Source of the DNA: DATLGD01 sp035540755
Lineage (GTDB): Bacteria > Actinomycetota > Actinomycetes > Mycobacteriales > SCTD01
Assembly (NCBI GenBank): GCA_035540755.1
Contig: DATLGD010000117.1
Coordinates: 1-38,763 of the forward strand
DNA: 38,763 bases
Direction of reading: 5' to 3'
In this document: piece after piece, positions 18,167-25,536 of the stretch
How positions within the stretch are numbered: the first letter of the stretch is position 1
How the letters are laid out: every line of letters starts with the position of its first letter
Notes under the pieces: generated by a model
Told to the model about the DNA's origin: nothing
Databases searched by the model: none
The model's input: only the letters and a program-made list of their open reading frames with translations
Made by a program: the position numbers and the translations under genes

Positions 18167-18235
18167 GGAGCGAGCGTGCCAGGCTGCGCCCCGTCGATCG
18201 CGGCCGGGGCCGCCCGCCACCAGGAGGATGCCGCA

Positions 18236-19471
18236 GTGAGCGCACGTCGGGAACCGCGACCACCGGAGCTCCAGCCGCCGTGGCACACGCCGGAGCGCGA
18301 GGCACTGCAGCGACGCGCCCGGCAGTTCGCTGCCGACGTCGTCCTCCCGCTGGCCGACGAGCTCGACCCGCAGAAGGGCGAGATGCCGCGCGAGCTGATC
18401 GACCGGCTCGCGGAGCAGGGCTGGTTCGGCATCACCGTGCCCGCCGAGCACGGCGGGCTCGGGCTCGGCGTCCTCGAGTACTGCCTCGTCAGCGAGGAGC
18501 TGGCGCGGGCGTGGATGAGCGTGGGGAGCATCCTCGCCCGGGGGCAGGGCCTCGGCACGCAGGTGCGCGACGACGCGCGCCGGCACGAGCTGCTGGGCCG
18601 GAGCGCCCGAGGGGAGTGGGTGGGCGCCATCGCCCTCTCCGAGCCGGACGCCGGATCCGACCTCGCCAACGTCTCGACCCGCGCCGTGCAGGACGGGGAC
18701 GAGTGGGTGCTGACCGGTCGCAAGCGGTGGGCCGGCAACGCGCTCGCCGCGGACTTCATCGAGGTGCTCTGCCGCGTGCGCGACCCGCAGCCGGGGGAGC
18801 CCCGGTCGGCGGGGCTGGAGCCGTTCCTCGTCGTCAAGGAGCGCGGCGCCTTCCCCGAGGGCATGACCGGCACGACGATCGACAAGATCGGCTACCACGG
18901 CTTCCTCACCTGGGAGCTCGATCTCGACGGCGTGCGCGTACCCGAGGAGAACCGGCTCACCGGCCTGTACGCCGAGGACGGCGCCGCGGACGCCGAGGAG
19001 GACGGCGGGTTCGCCGCCATGCAGCGCGGCCTGAACGTCGCGCGCGTGCACACAGCCGCTCGGTCGGTCGGGCTGGCCCGTGCGGCGGTCGAGGACTGCA
19101 CCGACTACCTGCAGGAGCGCGAGCAGTTCGGGCGCCCGATCGGGGACTTCCAGGCGCTGCGGTTCGCCCTCGCCGACATGGCTGCCGAGGTCGAGCAGGC
19201 CCGCGCCTTCACCTGCTACGTCGCCGGCCTCCTCGACGCCGGGCTGCCGGCCGAGCGCGAGTCGGCGATGGTGAAGCTGACCGCCTCGGAGATGGCTGCA
19301 CGTGTCACCGGGCAGGCGATGCAGCTGCACGGCGGCAACGGCTACACCACCGAGCGGCGCGTCGAGCGCTACTGGCGAGACGCCCGGCTGACCACCGTCT
19401 TCGAGGGCACCAGCGAGATCCAGCGCCGCATCATCAGCGACCGGCTGCTGCCGCGGCCGTCCGGCAGCTAG
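18236..19471 (+). CDS. Acyl-CoA dehydrogenase
   Basis: FAD-dependent acyl-CoA dehydrogenase, 411 residues, first step of a beta-oxidation-type pathway or a branched/aromatic acyl-CoA step. Visible: N-terminal helical domain; GAIALSEPDAGSDLANVSTRA (the ALSEPxxGSD flavin/substrate region) and WVLTGRKRWAGNALAADF; C-terminal domain with ERSQFGRPIGDFQALRF-type EREQFGRPIGDFQALRF, QLHGGNGYT and RDARLTTVFEGTSEIQR, where E390 in FEGTSEI is the catalytic base position of medium-chain enzymes. Start at GTG 18236 is set by AGGAGG 8 nt upstream; the frame is open further upstream without support. The TAG stop overlaps the stop of the convergent receiver gene in a CTAG tetranucleotide. Confidence 0.93.
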   Translation: MSARREPRPPELQPPWHTPEREALQRRARQFAADVVLPLADELDPQKGEMPRELIDRLAEQGWFGITVPAEHGGLGLGVLEYCLVSEELARAWMSVGSILARGQGLGTQVRDDARRHELLGRSARGEWVGAIALSEPDAGSDLANVSTRAVQDGDEWVLTGRKRWAGNALAADFIEVLCRVRDPQPGEPRSAGLEPFLVVKERGAFPEGMTGTTIDKIGYHGFLTWELDLDGVRVPEENRLTGLYAEDGAADAEEDGGFAAMQRGLNVARVHTAARSVGLARAAVEDCTDYLQEREQFGRPIGDFQALRFALADMAAEVEQARAFTCYVAGLLDAGLPAERESAMVKLTASEMAARVTGQAMQLHGGNGYTTERRVERYWRDARLTTVFEGTSEIQRRIISDRLLPRPSGS

Positions 19472-19489
19472 TCCTTGTGCCGCGGCAGC
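19447..19489. terminator. Inverted repeat around the shared CTAG of two convergent stops
   Basis: GCTGCCGCGGC (19447-19457) and GCCGCGGCAGC (19479-19489) are perfect 11-bp arms with a 21-nt loop centred on CTAG (19468-19471), where both TAG stops overlap. It is the strongest hairpin in the window and a plausible bidirectional terminator, though inside both coding ends. Confidence 0.45.
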
Positions 19490-19914
19490 TTCACGACCGT
19501 CACGAAGAACTCGTCGATCTGCCGCACGACCTCGAGGAAGCGCTCGAAGTCCACCGGCTTGGTGACGTAGGCGTTGGCGTGCAGCTGGTAGCTGCGCAGG
19601 ATGTCCTCCTCCGCCTCCGAGGTGGTGAGCACCACGACCGGGATGCTGCGCAGCTCGTCGTCCGCCTTGATCTGGGCCAGCACCTCGCGCCCGTCCATCC
19701 TCGGCAGGTTCAGGTCGAGCAGCACCAGGTCGGGGGTGGGGGCCTCGGCGTACTCGCCCTCCTTGCGCAGGAAGGCCATCGCGTCGGCGCCGTTGTCGAC
19801 CACGTGCAGCACGTTCTTCAGCTTGTGGTCGAGGAACGCCTCGCGGGTCATGAGCACGTCGCCGGGGTCGTCCTCGACGAGCAGCACGTCGATCACCTTG
19901 ACGTCGCTGTGCAC
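19468..19914 (-). CDS. Single-domain response regulator (Rcp1-like receiver)
   Basis: 148-residue receiver domain with no output domain. Key residues: acidic pair E14-D15-D16, phospho-acceptor D67 in LVLLDLNLPRMDG, T97/T98 in VVLTTSEAEED, and K119 in YVTKPVD. The long loop NGADAMAFLRKEGEYAEAPTPDLV is typical of Rcp1/phytochrome-partner receivers. It likely accepts phosphate from the histidine kinase encoded just upstream, whose 3' end overlaps this gene by 22 bp. The GTG start has GGGAGG 4 nt upstream. It probably acts by protein contact, since it has no DNA-binding part. Confidence 0.92.
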   Translation of the reverse strand: MHSDVKVIDVLLVEDDPGDVLMTREAFLDHKLKNVLHVVDNGADAMAFLRKEGEYAEAPTPDLVLLDLNLPRMDGREVLAQIKADDELRSIPVVVLTTSEAEEDILRSYQLHANAYVTKPVDFERFLEVVRQIDEFFVTVVKLPRHKD

Positions 19915-21515
19915 GCCGCCTCCCGTTCCGCACCCTGCGGTGCCTCGGAGTGCGGGGCGGAGCCGAGCGGCTCCGCCCCGTCGTTCTCGCCCACCGGCGC
20001 CCCGACCGGCAGCCGCCAGCGGAAGGTGGTGCCCGGTCCCGGAGTCGGGTCCAGCCAGATCGAGCCGCCGTGGTGCTCGACGATCTTCTTGCAGAGCGCC
20101 AGTCCGATGCCCGTGCCGGCGTACTCGCTCTTGGCGTGCAGCCGCTGGAAGATGACGAAGATGCGCTCGGCGTACTGCGGCTCGATCCCGATCCCGTTGT
20201 CGGTCACCGCGAACTCCCAGCAGTCGTCGACGTGCTGCACCTCGATCCGAACGCGTGGCGGCTCGTCGCCGGCGAACTTGACCGCGTTGCCGATCAGGTT
20301 CTGCAGCAGCTGCACCAGCAGCCGCCGTTCGCCGTGCACCACGGGCAGCGGCTCGGACGTCACGACCGCACCCGACTCCTCGACGGCGGTCGACAGGTTG
20401 CGCAGCGCCTCGGCGACGACGCCGTCCATGTCCACCTCGGCGGACCCGTCCGACATGCGGCCGACGCGGGAGAAGGCGAGCAGGTCGTTGATGAGCAGCT
20501 GCATCCGCTTGGCGCCGTCGACCGCGAACTCGATGTACTGGTCGGCGCGCTCGTCGAGCTGGCCCTTGTAGCGGCGTTCCAGCATCTGGCAGAAGCTCGA
20601 GACCTTCCGCAACGGCTCCTGCAGGTCGTGGGAGGCGACGTACGCGAACTGCTCGAGGTCGCGGTTCGAGCGTCGCAGCTCCTCGGCCTGCTGCTCCTGC
20701 TTCTCGCGGGTGCGCTCCAGCGCGGCGAGCTGCTCGACCAGCCCGCGGCGCATCGCCTCGACGTCGTCGGCCAGCTCGACGATGTCCGGCGGGCCGTCGA
20801 CCTTCACCTCGTGGTCCAGCTGGCCCGAGCGCACCGTGCGCGTCTCGGAGGCCAGCGCCTGCACCGGCAGGATCACCCAGGTGCGCAGTGCGGCGTACAG
20901 CAGCAGCCCGGCGACGACGGCGGTCGCCACCGAGGCGAGCACCGCGACGAACAGGACCCTGGTCAGGAAGGCCACGTGGTCGGCCGCGGAGTCGCGGGCC
21001 CGCAGCACCTCGTCGACGAATTCGTCGTACAGCGTCCGGACCTCGGTGAAGTGGTCGTCGTTCGCCTGCAGCTGAGCCGGCGACAGGGACTGGGGCCCGC
21101 CGGCTTCGACCGCCGCGACCAGCGGGGTGAGCTCCTCGAGCCAGGTCACGTAGGCCACCCGCACCTCCTCGAGCGCCTCGAGGGCACGGTCCTCGCCGCG
21201 CAGCCGGTCGCGGAGGTCGTCGACCGTGACCGCTCCCGGCCGTGGCTGGACCAGCAGCTGGAACGTGGCGAGGTCGTCGGGCTCGCCGCGCCGCAGGTAG
21301 TCGGCCGCGGCGTCGTCGAGGTCGAGCGCACGCACGAAGCCCGCGTGCGAGTCCTGCACGCTGGTGAAGATGTCGCCGCTCAGCCGCCGCTGCTCCTCGC
21401 GTGTCTCGACGGCCACGCCGAGCGCGACCGCGACGGCGAGCAGCTGAAGCAGCCCGGTGACCAGCAGGGTGCTGCGGAGCCGGCCGGCCAGCGACGTCCT
21501 GCGGCGCGCGTCCAT
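19893..21515 (-). CDS. Membrane histidine kinase with CHASE3-like sensor
   Basis: 540-residue sensor kinase. Layout: membrane helix about 13-36; extracytoplasmic helical domain about 37-183 of CHASE3 type; second helix about 184-208; HAMP about 209-262; coiled coil (LERTREKQEQQAEELRRSNRDLEQ) about 263-289; HisKA with H296 in YVASHDLQEPLRK; HATPase with NLIGNAVKF (N box), DNGIGIEPQYAERIF (G1), GTGIGLALCKKIVEHHGG (G2). The HDLQEPLRKV pattern and following FQRLH are of bacteriophytochrome-type kinases, here on a membrane sensor. Its ATG overlaps the TGA of the phosphatase gene (TGATG). Partner is most likely the receiver downstream. The signal is unknown. Confidence 0.92.
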   Translation of the reverse strand: MDARRRTSLAGRLRSTLLVTGLLQLLAVAVALGVAVETREEQRRLSGDIFTSVQDSHAGFVRALDLDDAAADYLRRGEPDDLATFQLLVQPRPGAVTVDDLRDRLRGEDRALEALEEVRVAYVTWLEELTPLVAAVEAGGPQSLSPAQLQANDDHFTEVRTLYDEFVDEVLRARDSAADHVAFLTRVLFVAVLASVATAVVAGLLLYAALRTWVILPVQALASETRTVRSGQLDHEVKVDGPPDIVELADDVEAMRRGLVEQLAALERTREKQEQQAEELRRSNRDLEQFAYVASHDLQEPLRKVSSFCQMLERRYKGQLDERADQYIEFAVDGAKRMQLLINDLLAFSRVGRMSDGSAEVDMDGVVAEALRNLSTAVEESGAVVTSEPLPVVHGERRLLVQLLQNLIGNAVKFAGDEPPRVRIEVQHVDDCWEFAVTDNGIGIEPQYAERIFVIFQRLHAKSEYAGTGIGLALCKKIVEHHGGSIWLDPTPGPGTTFRWRLPVGAPVGENDGAEPLGSAPHSEAPQGAEREAACTATSR

Positions 21516-22657
21516 CACGGGCAGTGCTCCAGCACGAGGACGGCGACGTCGTCCGACAGCGGCTCGCCGTTGAGCTCCTCGGCCCGGCCGATGAGCCCGT
21601 CGATCAGCGCACCGGTCGACGTCGCGCCGCTCCCGGCGATGAGCCGCAGGAGTCCGTCGACGTCGAGGCGCGCGCCGCCGCCGTCTCCGGAGTGCCCCTC
21701 GACGAGCCCGTCGCTGAACAGCATCATCCGCCAGCCCTCGTCGAGGTGCACCTGGCAACGGGCCCACATGACACCGGGCAGCACGCCCAGCGCGGGGCCC
21801 ACCAGGTCGTCGGGCAGCTGCCGGGCCGGGCTGCCGAGCAGCAGCGGCGCGGGGTGTCCGGCGAGCCACAGCAGGGCGGAGGTGCGGTCGGGCGAGATCG
21901 TGACCATCGCGACGGTGGCGAACACCTCGTCGAAGCGGCGCTCGCGCACCAGCACGTCCTCGAGCACCGGGAGAAGCGTGTCGCTGTCGACGCCGGCCAG
22001 CACGAGGGTGCGCCAGGCGATGCGCAGGGCGACGCCGAGCGCCGCCTCGTCGGGGCCGTGGCCGCAGACGTCGCCGACGACAGCGTGCACCGTGCCGTCC
22101 GGCCGCTCGACGACGTCGAAGAAGTCGCCGCCGAGCAGCGCGTCGCGGCCGGGCCGGTACCGGCTGACCACCGCCAGGTGCTCGTCCACGACCTCGGGCT
22201 GGGGGAGCAGGCCGCGCTCGAGGCGGGCGTTCTCGGCCGCCTGCAGCTCGGCGGCGTAGAGCCGCCGCAGCTCGGCGTCGGCCCGGCGTCGCTCCACGGC
22301 GTAGCGGATGGAGCGGCCCAGCAGCGGCCCGTCGACCTGGCCCTTCACGAGGTAGTCCTGCGCGCCCGCCGCCACCGCCTCGACGGCGCGCTGCTCGTCG
22401 GACAGCCCGGTCAGGACGATGACCGCGGCCCCCGGTGCCGCACGGATGACGGCGTGCAGGGCGTCGAGCCCGGTGGCGTCCGGCAGGCCCAGGTCGAGCA
22501 GCACGCAGTCGGGGTCCGGACCGGTGTGCGCGGCGGCCTCCGCCACCGAGCGCGCGCGCATGACGTGCACCGGCGCCCCCGCCTCCTGCAGCAGCTCGCG
22601 GACGAGGAAGGCGTCGCCGTCGTCGTCCTCGACCAGCAGCAGCCGGGACGTCGTCAT
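21515..22657 (-). CDS. Receiver-PP2C phosphatase (RsbU/SpoIIE type response regulator)
   Basis: 380-residue protein: receiver domain 1-120 with D55 in CVLLDLGLPDATG, LTGLSD and K105 in YLVKG; helical linker about 121-155 (YAVERRRADAELRRLYAAELQAAENA); PP2C/SpoIIE phosphatase from about 160, with GGDFFDVVE (176-184), VGDVCGHGPDEA, LAGHPAPLLL, and LFSDGLVEGHSG. Such proteins dephosphorylate anti-anti-sigma factors in partner switching; no anti-sigma gene is in the window. Start at ATG 22657 because the receiver fold begins there; the frame is open further upstream but that sequence is low-complexity and contains the divergent promoter. First gene of the three-gene signalling operon. No clear Shine-Dalgarno. 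Confidence 0.9.
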   Translation of the reverse strand: MTTSRLLLVEDDDGDAFLVRELLQEAGAPVHVMRARSVAEAAAHTGPDPDCVLLDLGLPDATGLDALHAVIRAAPGAAVIVLTGLSDEQRAVEAVAAGAQDYLVKGQVDGPLLGRSIRYAVERRRADAELRRLYAAELQAAENARLERGLLPQPEVVDEHLAVVSRYRPGRDALLGGDFFDVVERPDGTVHAVVGDVCGHGPDEAALGVALRIAWRTLVLAGVDSDTLLPVLEDVLVRERRFDEVFATVAMVTISPDRTSALLWLAGHPAPLLLGSPARQLPDDLVGPALGVLPGVMWARCQVHLDEGWRMMLFSDGLVEGHSGDGGGARLDVDGLLRLIAGSGATSTGALIDGLIGRAEELNGEPLSDDVAVLVLEHCP

Positions 22658-22729
22658 GATGTCGGCGGGGAGGAGCGTCGAGACCTGCACGTAGCTCCTC
22701 GTCGGCGTCGCAGGGGTGGCGGAGGAAGG

Positions 22730-22739
22730 ATCGTAGGCT
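22730..22739. promoter_or_regulatory. Overlapping divergent -10 elements
   Basis: ATCGTAGGCT reads TAGGCT (22734-22739) on plus, 6 nt before the GTG of the HipA-like gene, and TACGAT (22735-22730) on minus, toward the phosphatase operon with a leader of about 66 nt. The two hexamers share the TA at 22734-22735. Confidence 0.4.
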
Positions 22740-22745
22740 GACGCG

Positions 22746-23492
22746 GTGCTCGAGGCGGTGACGGCGACCAGGTACGTCACCCCGCTGCGCGAGGGAGGCA
22801 GCCTCCCCGGGCTGGTCGAGTCGGACGACCTCGGCACCTACGTGGTCAAGTTCCGCGGCGCCGGCCAGGGCCGCAAGGTGCTCGTCGCGGAGGTCGTCTC
22901 GGGCGAGCTCGGCCGGCGGCTGGGCCTTCCGGTGCCGGGACTCGCGGTCATGGAGCTCGACCCCGTCGTCGCGCGGCACGAGCCGGACGAGGAGGTGCAG
23001 GACCTCCTGCGGGCAAGTGCCGGCAGCAACCTGGCGATGGACTTCCTGCCGGGAGCGATCGGGTTCGACCCGCTCGTGCACGAGGTGGAGCCGGCGCTGG
23101 CCAGCCGGGTGCTGTGGTTCGACGCCCTCGTGAGCAACGTCGACCGCAGCTGGCGCAACCCGAACCTGCTGCTGTGGCACGGCCGGCTGCAGCTCATCGA
23201 CCACGGCGCGACGCTGTTCTTCCACCACGACTGGGCCCGGGCCGAGCGCCTGGTCGGCCGCGCCTACGACGTCAGCGACCACGTGCTGGCCGACCGGGCC
23301 ACGGAGCGTCGCCGCGCTGCGGCCGACCTCGCCCCGCAGGTGACCGGGGACCTGCTCGACGACGTCCTCGCACAGGTCCCGGACGAGTGGCTCGAGGACG
23401 AGCCCGGCTTCGTCGACGTCGCCGCCCTGCGCGCCGCCTACCGCGACCACCTGCTGCGCCGGGTCGCCCTCGCCGAGAGCTGGCAGCCGTGA
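22746..23492 (+). CDS. HipA-like kinase family protein (HipA_2)
   Basis: 248-residue member of the short HipA-like family. Kinase-like features: K35 in TYVVKFRGAG (possible ATP-binding Lys), DALVSNVDRSWRNPNLLLW (catalytic loop with D-N-x-D pattern) and LIDHGATLFFHH (metal-binding Asp). It lacks the N-terminal subdomain of E. coli HipA and has no HipB-like partner nearby, so toxin function is not established. The GTG start has the leaderless -10 TAGGCT 6 nt upstream and no ribosome site. The next gene (DUF3037) overlaps by GTGA; this HipA_2-DUF3037 pair recurs in many bacteria as I recall, with no known function. Confidence 0.85.
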   Translation: MLEAVTATRYVTPLREGGSLPGLVESDDLGTYVVKFRGAGQGRKVLVAEVVSGELGRRLGLPVPGLAVMELDPVVARHEPDEEVQDLLRASAGSNLAMDFLPGAIGFDPLVHEVEPALASRVLWFDALVSNVDRSWRNPNLLLWHGRLQLIDHGATLFFHHDWARAERLVGRAYDVSDHVLADRATERRRAAADLAPQVTGDLLDDVLAQVPDEWLEDEPGFVDVAALRAAYRDHLLRRVALAESWQP

Positions 23493-23872
23493 GCGGCGCG
23501 GTCGAGCGGCACGTCTTCGAGTACGCGCTGCTGCGCGCGGTGCCGAGCATCGAGCGCGGCGAGATCATCAACGTCGGGGTGCTCCTGTACTGCCAGAGCC
23601 GGGACTACCTCGCTGCGCGGGTGTCGGTCGACGCCGCCCGGCTGCGCGCGCTCGCCCCGGACTGCGAGGTCCGGTCGGTCGAGGACGCCGCGGTCGCCGT
23701 CGGCCGCGCCTGCGACGGCGAAGGCCCGGCTGGCAGCACGTCGATCGGTCAGCGGTTCCGGTGGCTCACCGCGCCCCGCAGCACCGTGGTGCAGCCCGGG
23801 CCGGTGCACGCCGGACTCACGGCCGACCCGGCTGCCGAGCTGGACCGGCTGCACGCGCTCCTCGTGCGGTGA
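23489..23872 (+). CDS. DUF3037 domain-containing protein
   Basis: 127 residues. The DUF3037 pattern is clear: FEYALLRAVPSIERGEIINVGVLLYC near the N-terminus, RLRALAPDCE, and SIGQRFRWLTAPRSTVVQPGPVHAGLTADPAAELDRLHALLV at the end. Function unknown; the family is found next to HipA-like proteins, which is the case here with a 4-bp GTGA overlap on both sides (to the HipA-like gene before and to the RNA-ligase-like pseudogene after). Soluble, no signal or membrane segment. Probably acts with the HipA-like protein. Confidence 0.88.
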   Translation: MSGAVERHVFEYALLRAVPSIERGEIINVGVLLYCQSRDYLAARVSVDAARLRALAPDCEVRSVEDAAVAVGRACDGEGPAGSTSIGQRFRWLTAPRSTVVQPGPVHAGLTADPAAELDRLHALLVR

Positions 23873-24110
23873 CGCCGGCCGTGCCGCCGCTGGTCGTGAC
23901 GCTGGCCGTCGACGACGTCTCGCAGCTGCGCCTCGATGCCCTGCGGCGGCGGTGGTTCCCGCCGCACCGCAACGTGGTGCCGGCGCACGTGGCCTGTTCC
24001 ACGCGCTGCCCGGCGAGCAGGAGGAGCGGGTCCTGCGCGACGTCGCCGCGGCCGCCCGTCGCGACCCGTTCGACCTGCGGGTGGCCGAAGTGCGCTCGCT
24101 GGGCCGAGGC
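23869..24110 (+). pseudogene. 2'-5' RNA ligase/LigT-like phosphoesterase remnant, frameshifted and 3'-deleted
   Basis: GTG 23869 overlaps the DUF3037 stop and opens PPLVVTLAVDDVSQLRLDALRR and FPPHRNVVPAHVA, a normal start for the 2'-5' RNA ligase family. Near 23991-23995 the frame is lost; one base to the next frame the family continues as LFHALPGEQEERVLRDVAAAARRDPFDLRVAEVRSLGRG, so one C appears to be missing. The similarity ends about 24110, before the second HxT motif; the usual protein is about 170 residues. The pxpA gene begins 57 bp later. The two independent defects make a sequencing error alone unlikely. Confidence 0.75.
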
Positions 24111-24166
24111 GGCAGGCGCGGGTGGCGGTGGCCGCCCTGTCGGCCGGCGGCTGGCACCATGCGGAC

Positions 24167-24931
24167 ATGCCCGCCGTCGACCTCAACAGCGACCTCGGCG
24201 AGGGCTTCGGCGCGTGGTCCTTCGGTGACGACGATGCGCTGCTCGAGGTGGTCACGAGCGCGAACGTCGCGTGCGGGTTCCACGCCGGGGACCCGTCGAC
24301 GATCCGGCGCACGGTCGAGGCCGCTGCCGCCCGCGGCGTGGGCGTCGGCGCGCAGGTGAGCTACCCCGACCTCGTCGGCTTCGGCCGGCGCGCGATGCAG
24401 GTCGCGCCCGACGACCTCACGGCCGACGTGCTGTACCAGCTGGGGGCGGTCGCGGGGTTCTGCCGGGTCGCCGGCACCCGCCTCGCGCACGTCAAGCCGC
24501 ACGGCGCGCTCTACAACCGGGTCGCGGACGACGGCGTGCAGGCGGCTGCGCTCGTCGCGGCCGTCGCCGCCTTCGACTCCTCGCTGCCGGTGCTCGGCCT
24601 GGCTGCGTCGGCGGTCGAGGACGCCTGCGCCGCAGCCGGTGTGCCCTTCGTCGTCGAGACCTTCGCCGACCGCGGCGTCACGCCGGACGGCCGGCTCGTG
24701 CCCCGTGGCTGCCCCGGTGCGGTGCTGACCGATCCCGCGGTGGTCGTGCCGCGTGCCGTGCGGATGGTGGTCGACGGCGTCGTCGCGGCCGTCGACGGCA
24801 CCGAGGTGGCCCTCGCCCCGCAGTCGCTGTGCGTGCATGGCGACACCCCCGGCGCGGCCGCGCTGGCACGGGCCGTGCGGGCAGGACTGCGCGACGCCGG
24901 GGTCGACGTGCGCGCGTTCGCCGTCCGGTGA
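24167..24931 (+). CDS. pxpA: 5-oxoprolinase subunit A (LamB/YcsF family)
   Basis: PxpA, with PxpB and PxpC, cleaves 5-oxoproline (pyroglutamate) to glutamate with ATP. 254 residues. Family motifs: VDLNSDLGEGFGAW (4-17), SANVACGFHAGDPSTIRRTV, YPDLVGFGRRAM, RLAHVKPHGALYNRVADD, FADRGVTPDGRLVPRGCPGAVLTDP and SLCVHGDTPGAAALARAVRAGL. The acidic and His residues in these blocks form the usual divalent-metal/substrate pocket. The ATG at 24167 is the conserved start; no ribosome site is obvious. It overlaps pxpB by GTGA. The upstream 57 bp carry the tail of the broken RNA-ligase-like gene and no clear -10. Confidence 0.95.
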   Translation: MPAVDLNSDLGEGFGAWSFGDDDALLEVVTSANVACGFHAGDPSTIRRTVEAAAARGVGVGAQVSYPDLVGFGRRAMQVAPDDLTADVLYQLGAVAGFCRVAGTRLAHVKPHGALYNRVADDGVQAAALVAAVAAFDSSLPVLGLAASAVEDACAAAGVPFVVETFADRGVTPDGRLVPRGCPGAVLTDPAVVVPRAVRMVVDGVVAAVDGTEVALAPQSLCVHGDTPGAAALARAVRAGLRDAGVDVRAFAVR

Positions 24932-25536
24932 GGCTGCGCCCGGCCGGCGAGCACGCCGTGCTCGTCGAGCTCGAGGACCTCGAGGCCGCACACGGCCTGG
25001 CGGCAGCGGTCCGCGACGCCCGGCTGCCGGGCGTGGTCGACGTGGTGCCCGGGTACGTGACGCTGCTCGTGGTCGTCGACGAGCCGGTGCACCTGTCGGC
25101 CGTCCGGAACGCGCTCCCCGGGCTGCGCCCGCCGGCAGGCGGTGCGCCCGCGGGAAAGACCGTCGAGGTGCCGGTGGTCTACGACGGCGAGGACCTCCCG
25201 GAGGTCTGCCGGCTCACCGGCCTGTCCCGCGAGCAGGTGGTGCGGCGGCACGCTGCTCCCGACTACGTCGTCGCCTTCCTCGGCTTCATCCCGGGCTTCC
25301 CCTACCTGGTCGGCCTCGACCAGGCGCTGCACGTCCCGCGCAGGCCGACGCCGCGGACGGCGGTGCCGGCGGGGTCGGTCGGCCTGGCCGGCAGCCAGAC
25401 CGGCGTCTACCCGCGGACCACGCCCGGCGGCTGGCAGCTGCTGGGACACACCGACGTGGTGCTGTTCGACCCGCACCGGGAGCCGCCGGCCCTGCTGGCA
25501 CCGGGGGACCGGCTGCGCTTCGTGGACGCCTCGTGA
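24928..25536 (+). CDS. pxpB: 5-oxoprolinase subunit B (KipI family)
   Basis: 202-residue PxpB/KipI-type subunit of 5-oxoprolinase. Motifs: LRPAGEHAVLVEL at the start, VPVVYDGEDLPEVCRLTGLSREQVVRRH, YVVAFLGFIPGFPYL, PRRPTPRTAVPAGSVGLAG, and QTGVYPRTTPGGWQLLGHT. The GFxPGFPYL and GS(V)GxAGxQTGxYPxxxPGGW blocks are diagnostic. GTG start at 24928 in a GTGA overlap with pxpA; the stop overlaps pxpC. In Bacillus the homologue KipI inhibits KinA, but no such system is present here, so the oxoprolinase role is preferred. Confidence 0.94.
   Translation: MRLRPAGEHAVLVELEDLEAAHGLAAAVRDARLPGVVDVVPGYVTLLVVVDEPVHLSAVRNALPGLRPPAGGAPAGKTVEVPVVYDGEDLPEVCRLTGLSREQVVRRHAAPDYVVAFLGFIPGFPYLVGLDQALHVPRRPTPRTAVPAGSVGLAGSQTGVYPRTTPGGWQLLGHTDVVLFDPHREPPALLAPGDRLRFVDAS

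Noticed and set aside
19893..23450. A 1185-codon minus-strand frame that appears to fuse the histidine kinase to upstream sequence
   Set aside because: Only the part from 21515 down is kinase; the rest is opposite or out of frame with the PP2C and HipA-like genes and has no similarity. The TGATG junction sets the true start.
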